64,000 bases of DNA from Antiquaquibacter oligotrophicus (GTDB lineage: Bacteria > Actinomycetota > Actinomycetes > Actinomycetales > Microbacteriaceae). Positions 51,866-61,462 of the stretch are shown one piece after another. The stretch spans positions 620,001-684,000 of the forward strand of contig NZ_CP085036.1 of the NCBI RefSeq assembly GCF_020535405.1. Direction: 5' to 3'. How positions within the stretch are numbered: the stretch's first letter is position 1; each line of letters opens with the position of its first letter. A program made the translations under genes and the position numbers. A model generated the notes under the pieces. That model was not told where the DNA came from. It saw only the letters and a list, made by a program, of their open reading frames with translations, and searched no databases.

Positions 51866-53005
51866 CTAGCGCGTTTGTGACTCGGATCCGAAGCTGAACG
51901 TAAGCCGGTCCCGATCGAATTCGAGGTCGTCCACCGCGGTACCCAGTGTCAGGTAGTACGGCGCAAGGTGCATGATTCGTCGACCCTCGGGAAGGTCGAG
52001 GTCCATACTCATCGCGACCGCCGTTGCGCCATCATCCGCTGCCCGCAGTTCGACCATGAGTGCCCCGGCGTCGGCTTCGGGGAGTTCGAGGATGGCACGC
52101 AACAGTGCCATCAGCGCGGTGCGCTGGGCGTTGCTCATGCGACGAGCGAGCCGGTCCGGGTCGACGACGAGCACACCCAGATCCTGGCCAGCACGATCAA
52201 GCCAGGTCTCGTTCGCCTGGGTGACGAGGTCATCTCGCAGTCGCCTCGCGAGTTGCCCGGCGAGAGCGCGATCCTCAGGGGTCACTTTGCCTTGCTCCGC
52301 GAGATCGAGGAGAAACGGGGTCGCTCGCGCCGTAAGACGTGCGAGGGTCTTGTTTTCGAGTTCTGCCACGGCGTCATCGTGACTGGCATCTCTCACGCGT
52401 AGCGCCCGATCGGGGTTTTCAAGGGTTGCTGTCGCTGTGGAGACGATCGAATACGAGAAGAGGGCAGAACCGACGGCCGCCATCGCAGGCGGGTAGGCGA
52501 AAACCAGTGCCGTGGTGATCGGCGCCTCGGCGAGTTGGGCCGGCTGGAGCAGACCGACAGCAATGGTTACGACGGCCACCGTGGTGCCGATCCCCAGCAC
52601 GATGAGCCGTCGTGTCGAGACATACGGCGACAGACCGATGAGAATAAACGCCGGCCCCGCAGGCCCCCACCACAAACCGAAGTTGAAGTCGACGTCGCGG
52701 TAGTCGAATGCGGAGAGAGCCAAACCGGCGATCGCGGTCGCGAGAGCCAGGGTCGAGGTGCCCCAGCCGATGGGTGGGGTGAACGGTCGCGAACGAACGT
52801 GAACGAGCAGCCCCGCGACGACGCACAACCACAGCGCTGCGAGTTGCAGCCAAGGATTGGGGCTCGCATCCCAGGTCAGGAGCGTGACGATGGTGCCGAA
52901 GACAAAAATTCCACCGGCGAAGGTGAGCGGGAGGTAGGGCCCGGTGAACCAGCTCAAGGGGTCGGCTTGCTGGGCGGAGGTCAGGAGGTAGCGCCTATTA
53001 GGCAT
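51866..53005 (-). CDS. membrane protein with degenerate histidine-kinase-like C-terminus
   Basis: 379 residues. Five or six membrane helices in the first 190 residues (FAGGIFVFGTIVTLLTWDA, WLQLAALWLCVVAGLLVHV, LVFAYPPAMAAVGSALFSYS), then a soluble helical part (DAVAELENKTLARLTARATP) and a C-terminal alpha/beta region (LRRDDL, LGVLVVDPDRLA). It overlaps the histidine kinase gene by eight bases and has its general layout but no phosphoacceptor His motif and no N, G1 or G2 boxes, so it is probably catalytically inactive and may dimerise with or modulate that kinase. Confidence 0.6.
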   Translation of the reverse strand: MPNRRYLLTSAQQADPLSWFTGPYLPLTFAGGIFVFGTIVTLLTWDASPNPWLQLAALWLCVVAGLLVHVRSRPFTPPIGWGTSTLALATAIAGLALSAFDYRDVDFNFGLWWGPAGPAFILIGLSPYVSTRRLIVLGIGTTVAVVTIAVGLLQPAQLAEAPITTALVFAYPPAMAAVGSALFSYSIVSTATATLENPDRALRVRDASHDDAVAELENKTLARLTARATPFLLDLAEQGKVTPEDRALAGQLARRLRDDLVTQANETWLDRAGQDLGVLVVDPDRLARRMSNAQRTALMALLRAILELPEADAGALMVELRAADDGATAVAMSMDLDLPEGRRIMHLAPYYLTLGTAVDDLEFDRDRLTFSFGSESQTR

Positions 53006-54203
53006 CGACAGCCACCTCCCGGGGCAAAGGAAGGTGAAGCACCACGGATGTTCCCTGCCCTGGTGTCGACCAGACGCGCGCCGAACCGCCGATGCCGTTC
53101 ATCCGTTCGATCACCGACGCTCGAAGTCCGATGCGATCGCTCGCGATCGCCCTCGGGTCGAACCCAGACCCCTGATCGGTGACCACGATGCTGAGGTCCG
53201 TGTCCGAGTGGCTGAGGTCGACCTCGGCGACCGAGGTTCCGGAATGCTTGAGCACGTTCTCGAGGCAAGCGCGCACGACGCCAACGAGCACGTCTGCCGA
53301 GCCCGGTGGCAGCGGTACGTAACTCGAGTCGGTGCCGGTGATGCGCACGGTCAAGCCACGCCACTGGAGATCGCTGAGCATCCGGAGGATATCGTTGCGC
53401 AACTGCGAGTCACCTCGCTCCACCTTGTCGGAGCCGGCCTCCTCGGGCCATTCCGCGCTCGCGAGAGTTCGGGCATCCTGACGCAATCGGGCAACCATGC
53501 GCGCGTCGAGCTCATCGGGTGCGTTGATAACGAGGGCGAGACCGTTGAGAAGCGTGTCGTGCACGTTGGCGGCGACGCGAACCCGGAGTTCGTCCTCGAG
53601 GGTGGCTCGTCGGGAGAGGTTTTCGACCTCTTCGAAGTCAGGAACTCGACGCCGTAGGCTCCACTGGATCGCGGCAAGCGACGTGTAGGCGATGGTGGTG
53701 GCGATGAGGTTGAGGAGCGCGCCGTAGCCGGGAGTGAATGGCACAGTCGCGATCACGGCTACGGCCAACGCGACGAGCGTCGAGAGCCCGAACCCAACGA
53801 GGGACCACGCAAATCCCTGGCGCACCGTGGACGCCGTCACCCCGACGAGAACGAGGGCCACCGCGGGGCGATTGAGGATGTACAGACCTTCGACGAGGAA
53901 GTCGGGATAGACACTCACGAGGATGAGTTCGTAGACAACGGCCCCAACCGTTCCCACCACAAGAAAGATGGTGAGCGACATCCGCTGGGGACGGAGCACA
54001 CACAAGAGCGCCGCACCGATGAGCGCCGCGAGAATGAGGAGCGGCGCCGGCAACGCTGCCGCGAGACCGCGATGGGTCATGAACTCGACGAGCATGGGAA
54101 TGCTCAGCACGAGGCTCGTGACGTTGATGGCGGCGAAGGCGCGCGCGAGCGCGGTGGTGATGATGCGCGAGGCGACTTCCCGCGGTAGCACGGCGACGCG
54201 CAT
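52998..54203 (-). CDS. sensor histidine kinase, NarL/DegS-like (HisKA_3)
   Basis: 401 residues. Five or six N-terminal membrane helices (to about residue 180), then a dimerisation region with phosphoacceptor His215 in VAANVHDTLLNGLALV, and an ATPase domain with N-box ENVLKHSGTSVAEV, G1 DQGSGFDPRAI and G2 IGGSARVWSTPGQGTSVVLH. The HDTLLN motif places it in the HisKA_3 class, whose partners are NarL-type regulators; none is adjacent here. It overlaps the downstream degenerate partner. Confidence 0.85.
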   Translation of the reverse strand: MRVAVLPREVASRIITTALARAFAAINVTSLVLSIPMLVEFMTHRGLAAALPAPLLILAALIGAALLCVLRPQRMSLTIFLVVGTVGAVVYELILVSVYPDFLVEGLYILNRPAVALVLVGVTASTVRQGFAWSLVGFGLSTLVALAVAVIATVPFTPGYGALLNLIATTIAYTSLAAIQWSLRRRVPDFEEVENLSRRATLEDELRVRVAANVHDTLLNGLALVINAPDELDARMVARLRQDARTLASAEWPEEAGSDKVERGDSQLRNDILRMLSDLQWRGLTVRITGTDSSYVPLPPGSADVLVGVVRACLENVLKHSGTSVAEVDLSHSDTDLSIVVTDQGSGFDPRAIASDRIGLRASVIERMNGIGGSARVWSTPGQGTSVVLHLPLPREVAVDA

Positions 54204-54205
54204 GA

Positions 54206-54700
54206 TCAGTTCTGCTGCACGGTGCGGCCGACGAAGTCGACGAATGCCGGATCATTCACCATGACGGATGCCGACAACACCAGCAGCACGATGATGGCGA
54301 GTGCGCCGCCGACCAACGGCACCCAGAATGCGATACGGCCGCGACTGATGAGAATGAGCGACACCACAATGGTGATGACGAGGATCGCCGCGCGGGAGAT
54401 GTTCATCCACAGACCGACCGCCGCAGCCTCGTCGTAGGAGGTGAACTCATCGAGACCTTGGAAGGCGAAGGCCTCGGCGAGAACACTTCCGAAGCCGAGG
54501 TACTCCTGCCACCGCGAGGCGACGTCCCAGACGCCGACGAGTAAGAGTGCGGTCGTGATGATCAGATCACGCGTGTTGTAGCGAGGCTTCGGTTCTGGCT
54601 CAGGCTCGACCGGGGTCGGTGGCGGCAGGGGCGGATCCTCGACCCGAGGAGCGCCGGGCGCGTACTCGCCGTAACGGGGTGCCGGCCGCTCGTCACTCAT
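54206..54700 (-). CDS. DUF6264-like membrane protein (164 aa)
   Basis: A Pro-rich cytoplasmic N-terminus ([20 protein letters not shown]) followed by three membrane helices ([57 protein letters not shown]). Function unknown. A protein of this layout beside ispH is common in Microbacteriaceae. It overlaps ispH by four bases and precedes the kinase gene by two. Confidence 0.7.
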   Translation of the reverse strand: MSDERPAPRYGEYAPGAPRVEDPPLPPPTPVEPEPEPKPRYNTRDLIITTALLLVGVWDVASRWQEYLGFGSVLAEAFAFQGLDEFTSYDEAAAVGLWMNISRAAILVITIVVSLILISRGRIAFWVPLVGGALAIIVLLVLSASVMVNDPAFVDFVGRTVQQN

Positions 54701-55794
54701 GGTGTTCCGGATTGCCAGTCGAGTTTGCGTACTCGCCCGCCGAGTCCCCTTTCGTCGGGGTTACCCGCAGCATCGGTGCGGAGTTCTTTGGGTAGCGAGA
54801 ACATAAGGTCCTCTTCCGCTGTGACGACGGTCGAGACATCCGCGAAGCCCGCGTCGGCAAGGTCGGTGAGCACCTCTTGCACGAGGACTTCCGGAACGGA
54901 TGCTCCGCTCGTCACGCCGATCGTGGAGACACCGTCGAGCCACTCCTGCTTGATCTCGCTCGCGTAGTCGACGCGATACGCCGCTTTCGCGCCGTTTTCG
55001 AGCGCGACGTCGACCAGTCGAACGGTGTTGGAGCTGTTCGCGCTGCCGACGACGATGACGAGTTCGGCTTCTTCTGCAACCTTCTTGATGGCAACCTGGC
55101 GGTTCTGGGTGGCGTAGCAGATGTCGTCGCTCGGGGGGTCCTGCAGAGTGGGGAATCGCTCCCTCAGGAGACGCACCGTTTCCATCGTCTCGTCGACACT
55201 CAGGGTGGTCTGGGAGAGCCACACGAGACGTTCAACGTCGTCGACCTCGACGAAGGGAACATCCTCTGGCCCGTTGACGAGGATGGTGCGCTCGGGGGCG
55301 TGCCCCATCGTGCCCTCGACCTCTTCGTGGCCGGCATGACCGATGAGCAGGATCTGGTAGTCGTCGCGAGAGAATCGTGTCGCCTCCCGGTGCACTTTCG
55401 TGACGAGAGGGCAGGTGGCATCGATGGCCTGGAGATTGCGGTCGGCGGCACCCTGGACGACCGCGGGCGACACGCCATGGGCGCTGAACACCACGTGGGC
55501 GCCCTCGGGCACCTCGGTGACGTCGTCGACGAAGATTGCACCCTGCCGCTCGAGGGTGGAGACAACGTGGATGTTGTGGACGATCTGCTTACGCACGTAG
55601 ACGGGCTCTCCGAAGTTGCGCAGTGCCTTCTCGACGGCGATGACGGCTCTATCCACACCCGCGCAGTATCCACGGGGAGCAGCGAGAACCACCCTCTTCG
55701 CGCGGGGCGCCGGGGTATCCTTGAGCCGCTCCCGACGCGCGGGAACCGCAGGCAAGTCGAGTGTCGCCTTGGCGCCGTTGGAGATTGTGCCCAC
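54697..55794 (-). CDS. ispH: 4-hydroxy-3-methylbut-2-enyl diphosphate reductase
   Basis: Last enzyme of the MEP isoprenoid pathway; makes IPP and DMAPP. 365 residues. The three Fe-S cysteines are in [31 protein letters not shown] and [15 protein letters not shown]. The first 30 residues before [12 protein letters not shown] vary in this family; the GTG at 55794 is supported by TAGAAT six bases upstream. Confidence 0.95.
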   Translation of the reverse strand: MGTISNGAKATLDLPAVPARRERLKDTPAPRAKRVVLAAPRGYCAGVDRAVIAVEKALRNFGEPVYVRKQIVHNIHVVSTLERQGAIFVDDVTEVPEGAHVVFSAHGVSPAVVQGAADRNLQAIDATCPLVTKVHREATRFSRDDYQILLIGHAGHEEVEGTMGHAPERTILVNGPEDVPFVEVDDVERLVWLSQTTLSVDETMETVRLLRERFPTLQDPPSDDICYATQNRQVAIKKVAEEAELVIVVGSANSSNTVRLVDVALENGAKAAYRVDYASEIKQEWLDGVSTIGVTSGASVPEVLVQEVLTDLADAGFADVSTVVTAEEDLMFSLPKELRTDAAGNPDERGLGGRVRKLDWQSGTP

Positions 55795-55806
55795 ACGACA
55801 ATTCTA
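55795..55806 (-). promoter_or_regulatory. leaderless promoter -10 box of ispH
   Basis: Minus strand TAGAAT, six bases (TGTCGT), then GTG. The divergent xseA begins 55 bases away. Confidence 0.55.
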
Positions 55807-55849
55807 GGTGGCGCGCGGCGATTTCCCCTGAGAGAGAGCGATAGGCACG

Positions 55850-57067
55850 ATGGCAGCAGACGAGGCCCCGTCCTCCCTGGACGCTCCGTGGCCGGTCGCG
55901 CTCCTCGCCTCCAAGCTCAAAGGCTGGATCGAGCGACTCGGCACCGCGTGGGTGGAGGGCGAGATCACCCAGTGGGGGGTATCGGGAGGCAACGTCTACG
56001 GCAAGCTCAAAGATCTCGAGGACGACGTCACCGTCTCGTTCACGGTCTGGTCGTCGGTTCGCGCACGGATTCCCGCCGACCTCAAGCAGGGCGATCACGT
56101 GATCGCCGCGGTGCGGCCGTCCTATTGGCTCAAGGGCGGCTCACTCACCATGCAGGTGTCCGACATGCGGCACGTCGGCATCGGAGACCTCCTCGAACGC
56201 CTCGAGAGGTTGCGGCAGAAGCTCAAAGCCGAGGGACTGTTCGACAACAAGAAGCCCTTGCCGTTCCTCCCGCATTGCATTGGACTCGTGACCGGCAAAG
56301 ACAGCGACGCCGAGAAGGATGTGCTCCGTAATGCGCGTCTGCGGTGGCCCGCAGTGGAGTTCCGTGTGCGGCACGCAGCCGTTCAGGGCGATCGCGCGGC
56401 AGCGGACGTTGCGGCCGCGATCCGCGAACTCGACGCGGACCCGGAGGTCGACGTCATCATCGTGGCGCGCGGGGGCGGCGACTTCCAGAACCTTCTCGCC
56501 TTCAGCGACGAGAACCTCGTGCGCACCGCGGCCGCGGCGATAACACCGATCGTGAGCGCGATCGGGCACGAGGCCGATCGCCCCCTGCTCGACGAGGTGG
56601 CCGACCTGCGGGCATCCACCCCCACCGACGCAGCCAAACGTGTGGTTCCGGATGTCACGGAAGAACTCGCTCGTGTGCAGCAGGCGCGCGCGACCATCCG
56701 CTCCCGTGTCACCCAACGCATCAGCACGGAGGTCGAACGAATCGAGTCCCTCCGCTCTCGACCGGTTCTCGCCAATTCGACGTGGCTCGTGGATTCCCGA
56801 GCGGACGAGCTCGGTCGATATGTCGAGCGCGGGCGAGAGTTGAGCCTGCGCCTCCTGGAGACCGCGAGCAATCGGGTCACTGAGCTTGCTGGCCATCTCC
56901 GGGCACTCTCGCCGCAACGCACCCTCGACCGCGGGTACGCGATCGCGCAGCTGTCGGACGGTCACATTCTGCGCTCGGCAGAAGACGTCTCGGCGGGCGA
57001 TGCGCTCACACTGACCCTCGCCGAAGGCACGGTCGATGCCAAGGTCGATCCCACCCCCTCGCGATAG
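55850..57067 (+). CDS. xseA: exodeoxyribonuclease VII large subunit
   Basis: Single-strand DNA exonuclease subunit. 405 residues: N-terminal OB fold ([20 protein letters not shown]), catalytic domain with [40 protein letters not shown] and [20 protein letters not shown], then a coiled-coil C-terminal region (about residues 270-370) that binds XseB, ending with the DRGYAIAQL tail. Ten bases separate it from xseB. Confidence 0.95.
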   Translation: MAADEAPSSLDAPWPVALLASKLKGWIERLGTAWVEGEITQWGVSGGNVYGKLKDLEDDVTVSFTVWSSVRARIPADLKQGDHVIAAVRPSYWLKGGSLTMQVSDMRHVGIGDLLERLERLRQKLKAEGLFDNKKPLPFLPHCIGLVTGKDSDAEKDVLRNARLRWPAVEFRVRHAAVQGDRAAADVAAAIRELDADPEVDVIIVARGGGDFQNLLAFSDENLVRTAAAAITPIVSAIGHEADRPLLDEVADLRASTPTDAAKRVVPDVTEELARVQQARATIRSRVTQRISTEVERIESLRSRPVLANSTWLVDSRADELGRYVERGRELSLRLLETASNRVTELAGHLRALSPQRTLDRGYAIAQLSDGHILRSAEDVSAGDALTLTLAEGTVDAKVDPTPSR

Positions 57068-57077
57068 GATTCTGCCT

Positions 57078-57296
57078 GTGTCCAACCCCTCCCCGACCGA
57101 TGTCGACGAGCTCAGCTACGAGCAAGCACGCGACGAGCTCGTGCGGGTCGTTCAGCAGCTCGAACAGGGTGCGGCAACACTCGAGGAGTCACTCGCTCTG
57201 TGGGAGCGCGGAGAGCTCCTCGCCTCGCGCTGCGAGGAGTGGTTGAAGGGCGCGCGGGCCAGGCTCGACGCGGCTCGATCGACTGCGACGGAGTGA
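57078..57296 (+). CDS. xseB: exodeoxyribonuclease VII small subunit
   Basis: 72 residues. The family core [20 protein letters not shown] and [20 protein letters not shown] is present. GTG start at 57078 with AGGA upstream; the earlier in-frame start would overlap the end of xseA. The stop is two bases before the next ATG. Confidence 0.93.
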   Translation: MSNPSPTDVDELSYEQARDELVRVVQQLEQGAATLEESLALWERGELLASRCEEWLKGARARLDAARSTATE

Positions 57297-57298
57297 CG

Positions 57299-57925
57299 AT
57301 GGCCGAACCAAGGATCGTCGCCGAACTGGGTCGCCCCGAGACGCCGCAGGAGACCGCGGATCGCAAAGCCGCGGCATCGGCCAAGCGTCGCGCGAACCAG
57401 ACGCTCTTCAACCTTGTTGTCGCAACGGTGGCCTCGCTCGGAATCGTGCTGCTTCTCGTCATCGTTGTCGTGCGCCCCACCCCGGAGGCCGCTCCGCCGA
57501 TCGATGTATCGAGTGTTGCGTCGTCCGCTGAATCAACGGCCGGCACGTCCCTCCTGGACCCGGACCTGCCCGAAGGGTGGAGCGCGAACGCTGCACGCTT
57601 CGGCACGGTCGACCAGGTCCCGACCTGGTATGTGGGGTACGTAACTCCGGGAGTTCAGTTCATTGCCGTCAACCAGGGCATCGACGCGAACGCGACGTGG
57701 TTGGCCGCGGTTGTCGACGATGTGGAGGCGAGCGGATCCGCCACGATCGACGGTGTCGCCTGGACTCTGTACGACAACCGTGGGGCGGACGACCCCGGCA
57801 ACCACGCTTTCGCGATGTCGGCCGAGCTGGGCACGTCCACGATCGTGCTGCACGGTACGGCGTCCGACGCGGAGTTCCAGACTCTCGCGGCGGCGATCTC
57901 CGCGATGTCAGACGAGCTCGAGTAG
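57299..57925 (+). CDS. DUF4245-like membrane-anchored protein (208 aa)
   Basis: One membrane helix (LFNLVVATVASLGIVLLLVI) after a basic cytoplasmic tail of about 35 residues; the outer domain of about 145 residues contains LLDPDLPEGWSANAARFG, VPTWYVGYVTPGVQFIAVNQ and TIVLHGTASDAEF, typical of DUF4245. Function unknown. Genes of this family often follow xseB in Microbacteriaceae and relatives. Confidence 0.82.
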   Translation: MAEPRIVAELGRPETPQETADRKAAASAKRRANQTLFNLVVATVASLGIVLLLVIVVVRPTPEAAPPIDVSSVASSAESTAGTSLLDPDLPEGWSANAARFGTVDQVPTWYVGYVTPGVQFIAVNQGIDANATWLAAVVDDVEASGSATIDGVAWTLYDNRGADDPGNHAFAMSAELGTSTIVLHGTASDAEFQTLAAAISAMSDELE

Positions 57926-57962
57926 TTCCCACCCACACTCCGAGACGAACGAGAGGACGAGA

Positions 57963-58610
57963 ATGTCGAAGACGACCCCAGCCGAGGCGTGGGCCGAGAT
58001 GGTGCGCGGCAACGAGCGTTTTGTCGCAGGCGAGCCTCAGCATCCGCGTCAGGATGTGGATCGTCGCACCGAGGTGGCCCCGGCCCAGTTCCCGGACGCC
58101 GCGCTATTCGGCTGCAGCGATTCGCGCCTCGCCGCCGAGATCATCTTCGACAAGGGCCTCGGTGATCTCTTCGTCGTCCGTAACGCGGGCCAGGTCATCT
58201 CCGAGTCGGTTGTCGGGTCTCTCGAATACGCCGTCGGGGTGCTCGGCGTGCCGCTCATCGTTGTTCTCGGCCACGACGAGTGCGGGGCCGTTCGTGCCGC
58301 AATCGACTCGCAGGGCGCGGATGCCCCGCAGCTGTCACCCCACATCTCCAACCTGATCGCCCCGATCCTGCCGGCGGTGCGCCGCGTCGCGCAATACCGT
58401 CGTGTCGACCCGCTGTCGATCGATGCGCAGGCCGTAGGTCGCGAACACTTGCGCGACACTATCGAGGAACTCCTAGAGTCGTCGGAGATGATTCGCGAGG
58501 CGGTGGCAAGCGGTTCGCTCGCGATCGTCGGCGCCAACTACCAATTGCGTGAGGGACGCGCTCAGCCCGACGTGACGGTCGGCCTCGGCGACACACCGAC
58601 CGGCCTCTGA
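57963..58610 (+). CDS. beta-class carbonic anhydrase
   Basis: Interconverts carbon dioxide and bicarbonate in the cytoplasm. 215 residues. Zinc ligands and the Asp-Arg dyad are visible: ALFGCSDSR (Cys51, Asp53, Arg55) and LGHDECGAV (His104, Cys107). Start MSKTTPAEAW is preceded by AGGACGAG; the long frame from 57663 overlaps the DUF4245 gene in another frame and is not coding. Confidence 0.94.
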   Translation: MSKTTPAEAWAEMVRGNERFVAGEPQHPRQDVDRRTEVAPAQFPDAALFGCSDSRLAAEIIFDKGLGDLFVVRNAGQVISESVVGSLEYAVGVLGVPLIVVLGHDECGAVRAAIDSQGADAPQLSPHISNLIAPILPAVRRVAQYRRVDPLSIDAQAVGREHLRDTIEELLESSEMIREAVASGSLAIVGANYQLREGRAQPDVTVGLGDTPTGL

Positions 58611-58649
58611 GACAACCACCGAACCAGCGAAACAAAGGATGCACGCGAA

Positions 58650-60038
58650 GTGAGCGACTACCGTATCGAGCACGACACCATGGGCGAGGTGCGGGTTCCC
58701 GCCGCCGCCCTCTACGGGGCGCAGACCCAGCGGGCCGTCGAGAACTTCCCGATCTCGGGGGACGGCCTCGAGCCAGCACAGATCATCGCGCTCGCGCGCA
58801 TCAAGCGTGCAGCGGCGATCGTCAACGGTGAACTCGGCATCATCGACGAATCGATCGCCAAGGCCATCGTTGCGGCTGCCGACGAGATCATCGCGGGTGA
58901 GCACCTCGGTGACTTCCCCATCGACGTCTATCAGACGGGCTCCGGCACCTCCTCGAACATGAACATGAACGAGGTGATCGCGCGACTGGCGAGCACGTCG
59001 CTCGGGTCGACGGTGCACCCCAACGACCATGTGAATGCCTCGCAGTCCTCGAACGATGTTTTCCCGACATCCGTACATCTCGCCGTCACCGGCGCCCTCG
59101 TGGTTGACCTCATTCCGTCGCTCGAACACCTCGCCACTGCCCTCGAGACCAAAGCCGAGCTGTGGAAGACCGTCGTCAAGTCGGGCCGCACGCACCTCAT
59201 GGACGCCACCCCCGTCACACTCGGGCAGGAATTCGCCGGCTATGCACGTCAGGTGCGACTGGGCATCGAACGAGTGCGGGCCACTATCCCCCGCGTCGCC
59301 GAGGTTCCGCTCGGTGGTACGGCGACGGGCACGGGCATCAATACGCCCGTGGGCTTCCCCCAGCGCGTGATCTCAGTGCTGGCCGCCGATGCGCAGCTGC
59401 CGATCACGGAGGCCGTCGACCATTTTGAGGCTCAGGGCGCGCGCGACGCTCTTGTTGAAACCTCCGGCGCGCTCCGCGTCATCGCGGTGTCGCTCACGAA
59501 GATCTGCAACGACCTGCGCTGGATGGGTTCTGGCCCGAACACGGGGCTTGCCGAACTCCACATCCCCGACCTGCAGCCGGGATCATCGATCATGCCCGGC
59601 AAGGTCAACCCTGTTGTGCCGGAGGCAGTGCTCATGGTGTGTGCCCGCGTCATCGGAAACGACGCGACGATCGCCTGGTCAGGAGCATCGGGCAACTTCG
59701 AACTGAACGTCGCGATTCCGGTGATGGGTACCGCGCTGCTCGAGTCGATCCGTCTTCTCTCCACCTCAACCGTTGTGCTGGCGGACAAGACCATCGAGGG
59801 CCTCATTGCGAACGAGGCCCGCGCCAAGGCACTCGCCGAGTCCTCGCCTTCGATCGTCACCCCGCTCAACAAGATCATCGGATACGAGGCTGCGGCGAAG
59901 ATCGCTAAGCATTCGGTCGCGGAAGGCATCACCGTCCGGGAGGCCGTCATCGCTCTAGGGTTCGTGGATCGCGGTGAGGTCACGCTCGAGCAGCTCGATT
60001 CCGCGCTCGACGTGATGTCGATGACGCATCCCGGCTAG
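58650..60038 (+). CDS. fumC: class II fumarate hydratase
   Basis: Hydrates fumarate to malate in the citric acid cycle; iron-independent homotetramer. 462 residues, the usual length. Family signatures: [37 protein letters not shown] and [20 protein letters not shown], with the catalytic Ser loop in the last. GTG start ([20 protein letters not shown]). It overlaps the convergent prepilin peptidase gene by four bases. Confidence 0.96.
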   Translation: MSDYRIEHDTMGEVRVPAAALYGAQTQRAVENFPISGDGLEPAQIIALARIKRAAAIVNGELGIIDESIAKAIVAAADEIIAGEHLGDFPIDVYQTGSGTSSNMNMNEVIARLASTSLGSTVHPNDHVNASQSSNDVFPTSVHLAVTGALVVDLIPSLEHLATALETKAELWKTVVKSGRTHLMDATPVTLGQEFAGYARQVRLGIERVRATIPRVAEVPLGGTATGTGINTPVGFPQRVISVLAADAQLPITEAVDHFEAQGARDALVETSGALRVIAVSLTKICNDLRWMGSGPNTGLAELHIPDLQPGSSIMPGKVNPVVPEAVLMVCARVIGNDATIAWSGASGNFELNVAIPVMGTALLESIRLLSTSTVVLADKTIEGLIANEARAKALAESSPSIVTPLNKIIGYEAAAKIAKHSVAEGITVREAVIALGFVDRGEVTLEQLDSALDVMSMTHPG

Positions 60039-60565
60039 GCCCACGCCGCCGCGGCGGTCACCGTGGTCCAATAGCCCGCGAGCAGAGACGGCCCGAACGG
60101 GATGCTGCGCTCCCGGTGACGGCGAGCAGCCACGGCCTGGAGTCCGCCGAGAAAAAACGCCACGCCGACACTCGCGATGGCCGCCTCCGCACCGAGCGCT
60201 CCGGCCGAGAGCCCGAGGAGGCCTGCGAGTTTGACGTCACCCATCCCCATACCCCCGGCGAGGGCGAGCACCAGAAAAAGGGTGAACATCACGCCACCCG
60301 CGCCGAGAGCGACCCAGGGAACCTCGCCTCGAGGTAGTGCCGCGGCGAAGAGGGATGCGATCGCGAGCGGATAACCAGGAACTATCAGCCGGTTGGGGAG
60401 GCGGTGTTCCAGCACGTCGTGACGGTACAAGCGCGGTGTGACGATGGCGAGGCACGCGGCAAGGGCAACGAGTGGCGAATCACCGAACCCGGCGAAGGCG
60501 ACAGTGAGGAGCAGCGCGACAATCGGTAGGTCGCGGGACGCGGGGGTGCCGAACGCTGCGTGCAT
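60035..60565 (-). CDS. A24 family prepilin peptidase
   Basis: Aspartic membrane protease that cuts type IV prepilin-like leaders. 176 residues, six or so helices. The GxGD motif is [15 protein letters not shown], and the other Asp lies in [20 protein letters not shown]. The N-terminal methylase domain of classic PilD is absent, as in TadV/CpaA-type enzymes of Tad pilus systems; no Tad genes are in this window. Leaderless ATG at 60565 with TACGGT six bases upstream. Confidence 0.85.
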   Translation of the reverse strand: MHAAFGTPASRDLPIVALLLTVAFAGFGDSPLVALAACLAIVTPRLYRHDVLEHRLPNRLIVPGYPLAIASLFAAALPRGEVPWVALGAGGVMFTLFLVLALAGGMGMGDVKLAGLLGLSAGALGAEAAIASVGVAFFLGGLQAVAARRHRERSIPFGPSLLAGYWTTVTAAAAWA

Positions 60566-60577
60566 TCGGCGACCGTA
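60566..60577 (-). promoter_or_regulatory. leaderless promoter -10 box (prepilin peptidase)
   Basis: Minus strand TACGGT, six bases (CGCCGA), then ATG. Confidence 0.45.
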
Positions 60578-60624
60578 CTTGCGTCGCGCGCCGGTGAGGA
60601 GGAACCCTCCACAGCCGCACGAGC

Positions 60625-61392
60625 TCAGTCGATGAGCCCGACCTCGTCGATGGGCTCGCCGCCCAGCGTCAGCACGGGCCGACCGTCGAGCGGGGCACCG
60701 AGCTGCAGCGGAATGAGCACCGATGTTGTCACGGATGCCGTGGTCGGGCATCCGGCGACACTGTCGTTCTCGGTGCCGTCAGGGTTCGACGGCAGACCGT
60801 AGAAGACGCCCACCCGGACGTCGTCCGCCGATTCGACGAGCACAATTTCGCGCGGTACACACAGCAGCGGCGCACGAACGTTCAACACGATATCGGCGAA
60901 GTCCATCGCGCCGTTGCCGATGGGAGGCAGATCGCCCACCATCCCCGGAGGTGTGTCGCGGCCGAGCAGCCGGAAGTCCTGGAGGCGACTGACGTAGTTG
61001 GGGGTGCCGTCGGCGAAACTCTGGTATCCGAGCACGGGCATCTCGGGGAAAGCCCCAGACGGCGCCCCGCTCGGCACGATGATGCGGTTGATGACCACCG
61101 GCTGGACAGGGCCCCACATGAGCTCGATCGGCGAGGCGACGTGGGTCGGGGCTGCAGCGGTCTGGTCGCGAATGAACGGCGCTGCGGCGAAACCGGCGAC
61201 CGTCAGGATGCCGAGAAGGCTGATGGCCGCCCCGAGGCGGCGAAGTGCGTAACCGGTGCCGCTTGGCTCATCCCGATGGATGTCTCGGACACTCCACCCG
61301 ACGAGGGCGCGCCACTGGCCGCGGGGAGAGATGAGGGTCCAGAGAAGGAACACGGTGAGGCCGACCGCCACCACTCCAAAGACCCATGCCAC
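60625..61392 (-). CDS. membrane-anchored hypothetical protein (255 aa)
   Basis: Two N-terminal membrane helices (VFGVVAVGLTVFLLWTLISP and LRRLGAAISLLGILTVAGFA) flank a short loop (WRALVGWSVRDIHRDEPSGT), which resembles the small DUF6199-type module. An outer domain of about 170 residues follows (INRIIVPSGAPSGAFPEMPV, VRVGVFYGLPSNPDGTENDS) with two cysteines. Function unknown. Leaderless GTG with TAAGGT six bases upstream. Confidence 0.65.
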   Translation of the reverse strand: MAWVFGVVAVGLTVFLLWTLISPRGQWRALVGWSVRDIHRDEPSGTGYALRRLGAAISLLGILTVAGFAAAPFIRDQTAAAPTHVASPIELMWGPVQPVVINRIIVPSGAPSGAFPEMPVLGYQSFADGTPNYVSRLQDFRLLGRDTPPGMVGDLPPIGNGAMDFADIVLNVRAPLLCVPREIVLVESADDVRVGVFYGLPSNPDGTENDSVAGCPTTASVTTSVLIPLQLGAPLDGRPVLTLGGEPIDEVGLID

Positions 61393-61404
61393 GCATCGAC
61401 CTTA
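61393..61404 (-). promoter_or_regulatory. leaderless promoter -10 box (hypothetical protein)
   Basis: Minus strand TAAGGT, six bases (CGATGC), then GTG. Confidence 0.45.
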
Positions 61405-61462
61405 CGGGGTCGCGCCCGCTACCGCCGAAACGACGCGAGCGCGACCCCGTTCGGGCCGACGA

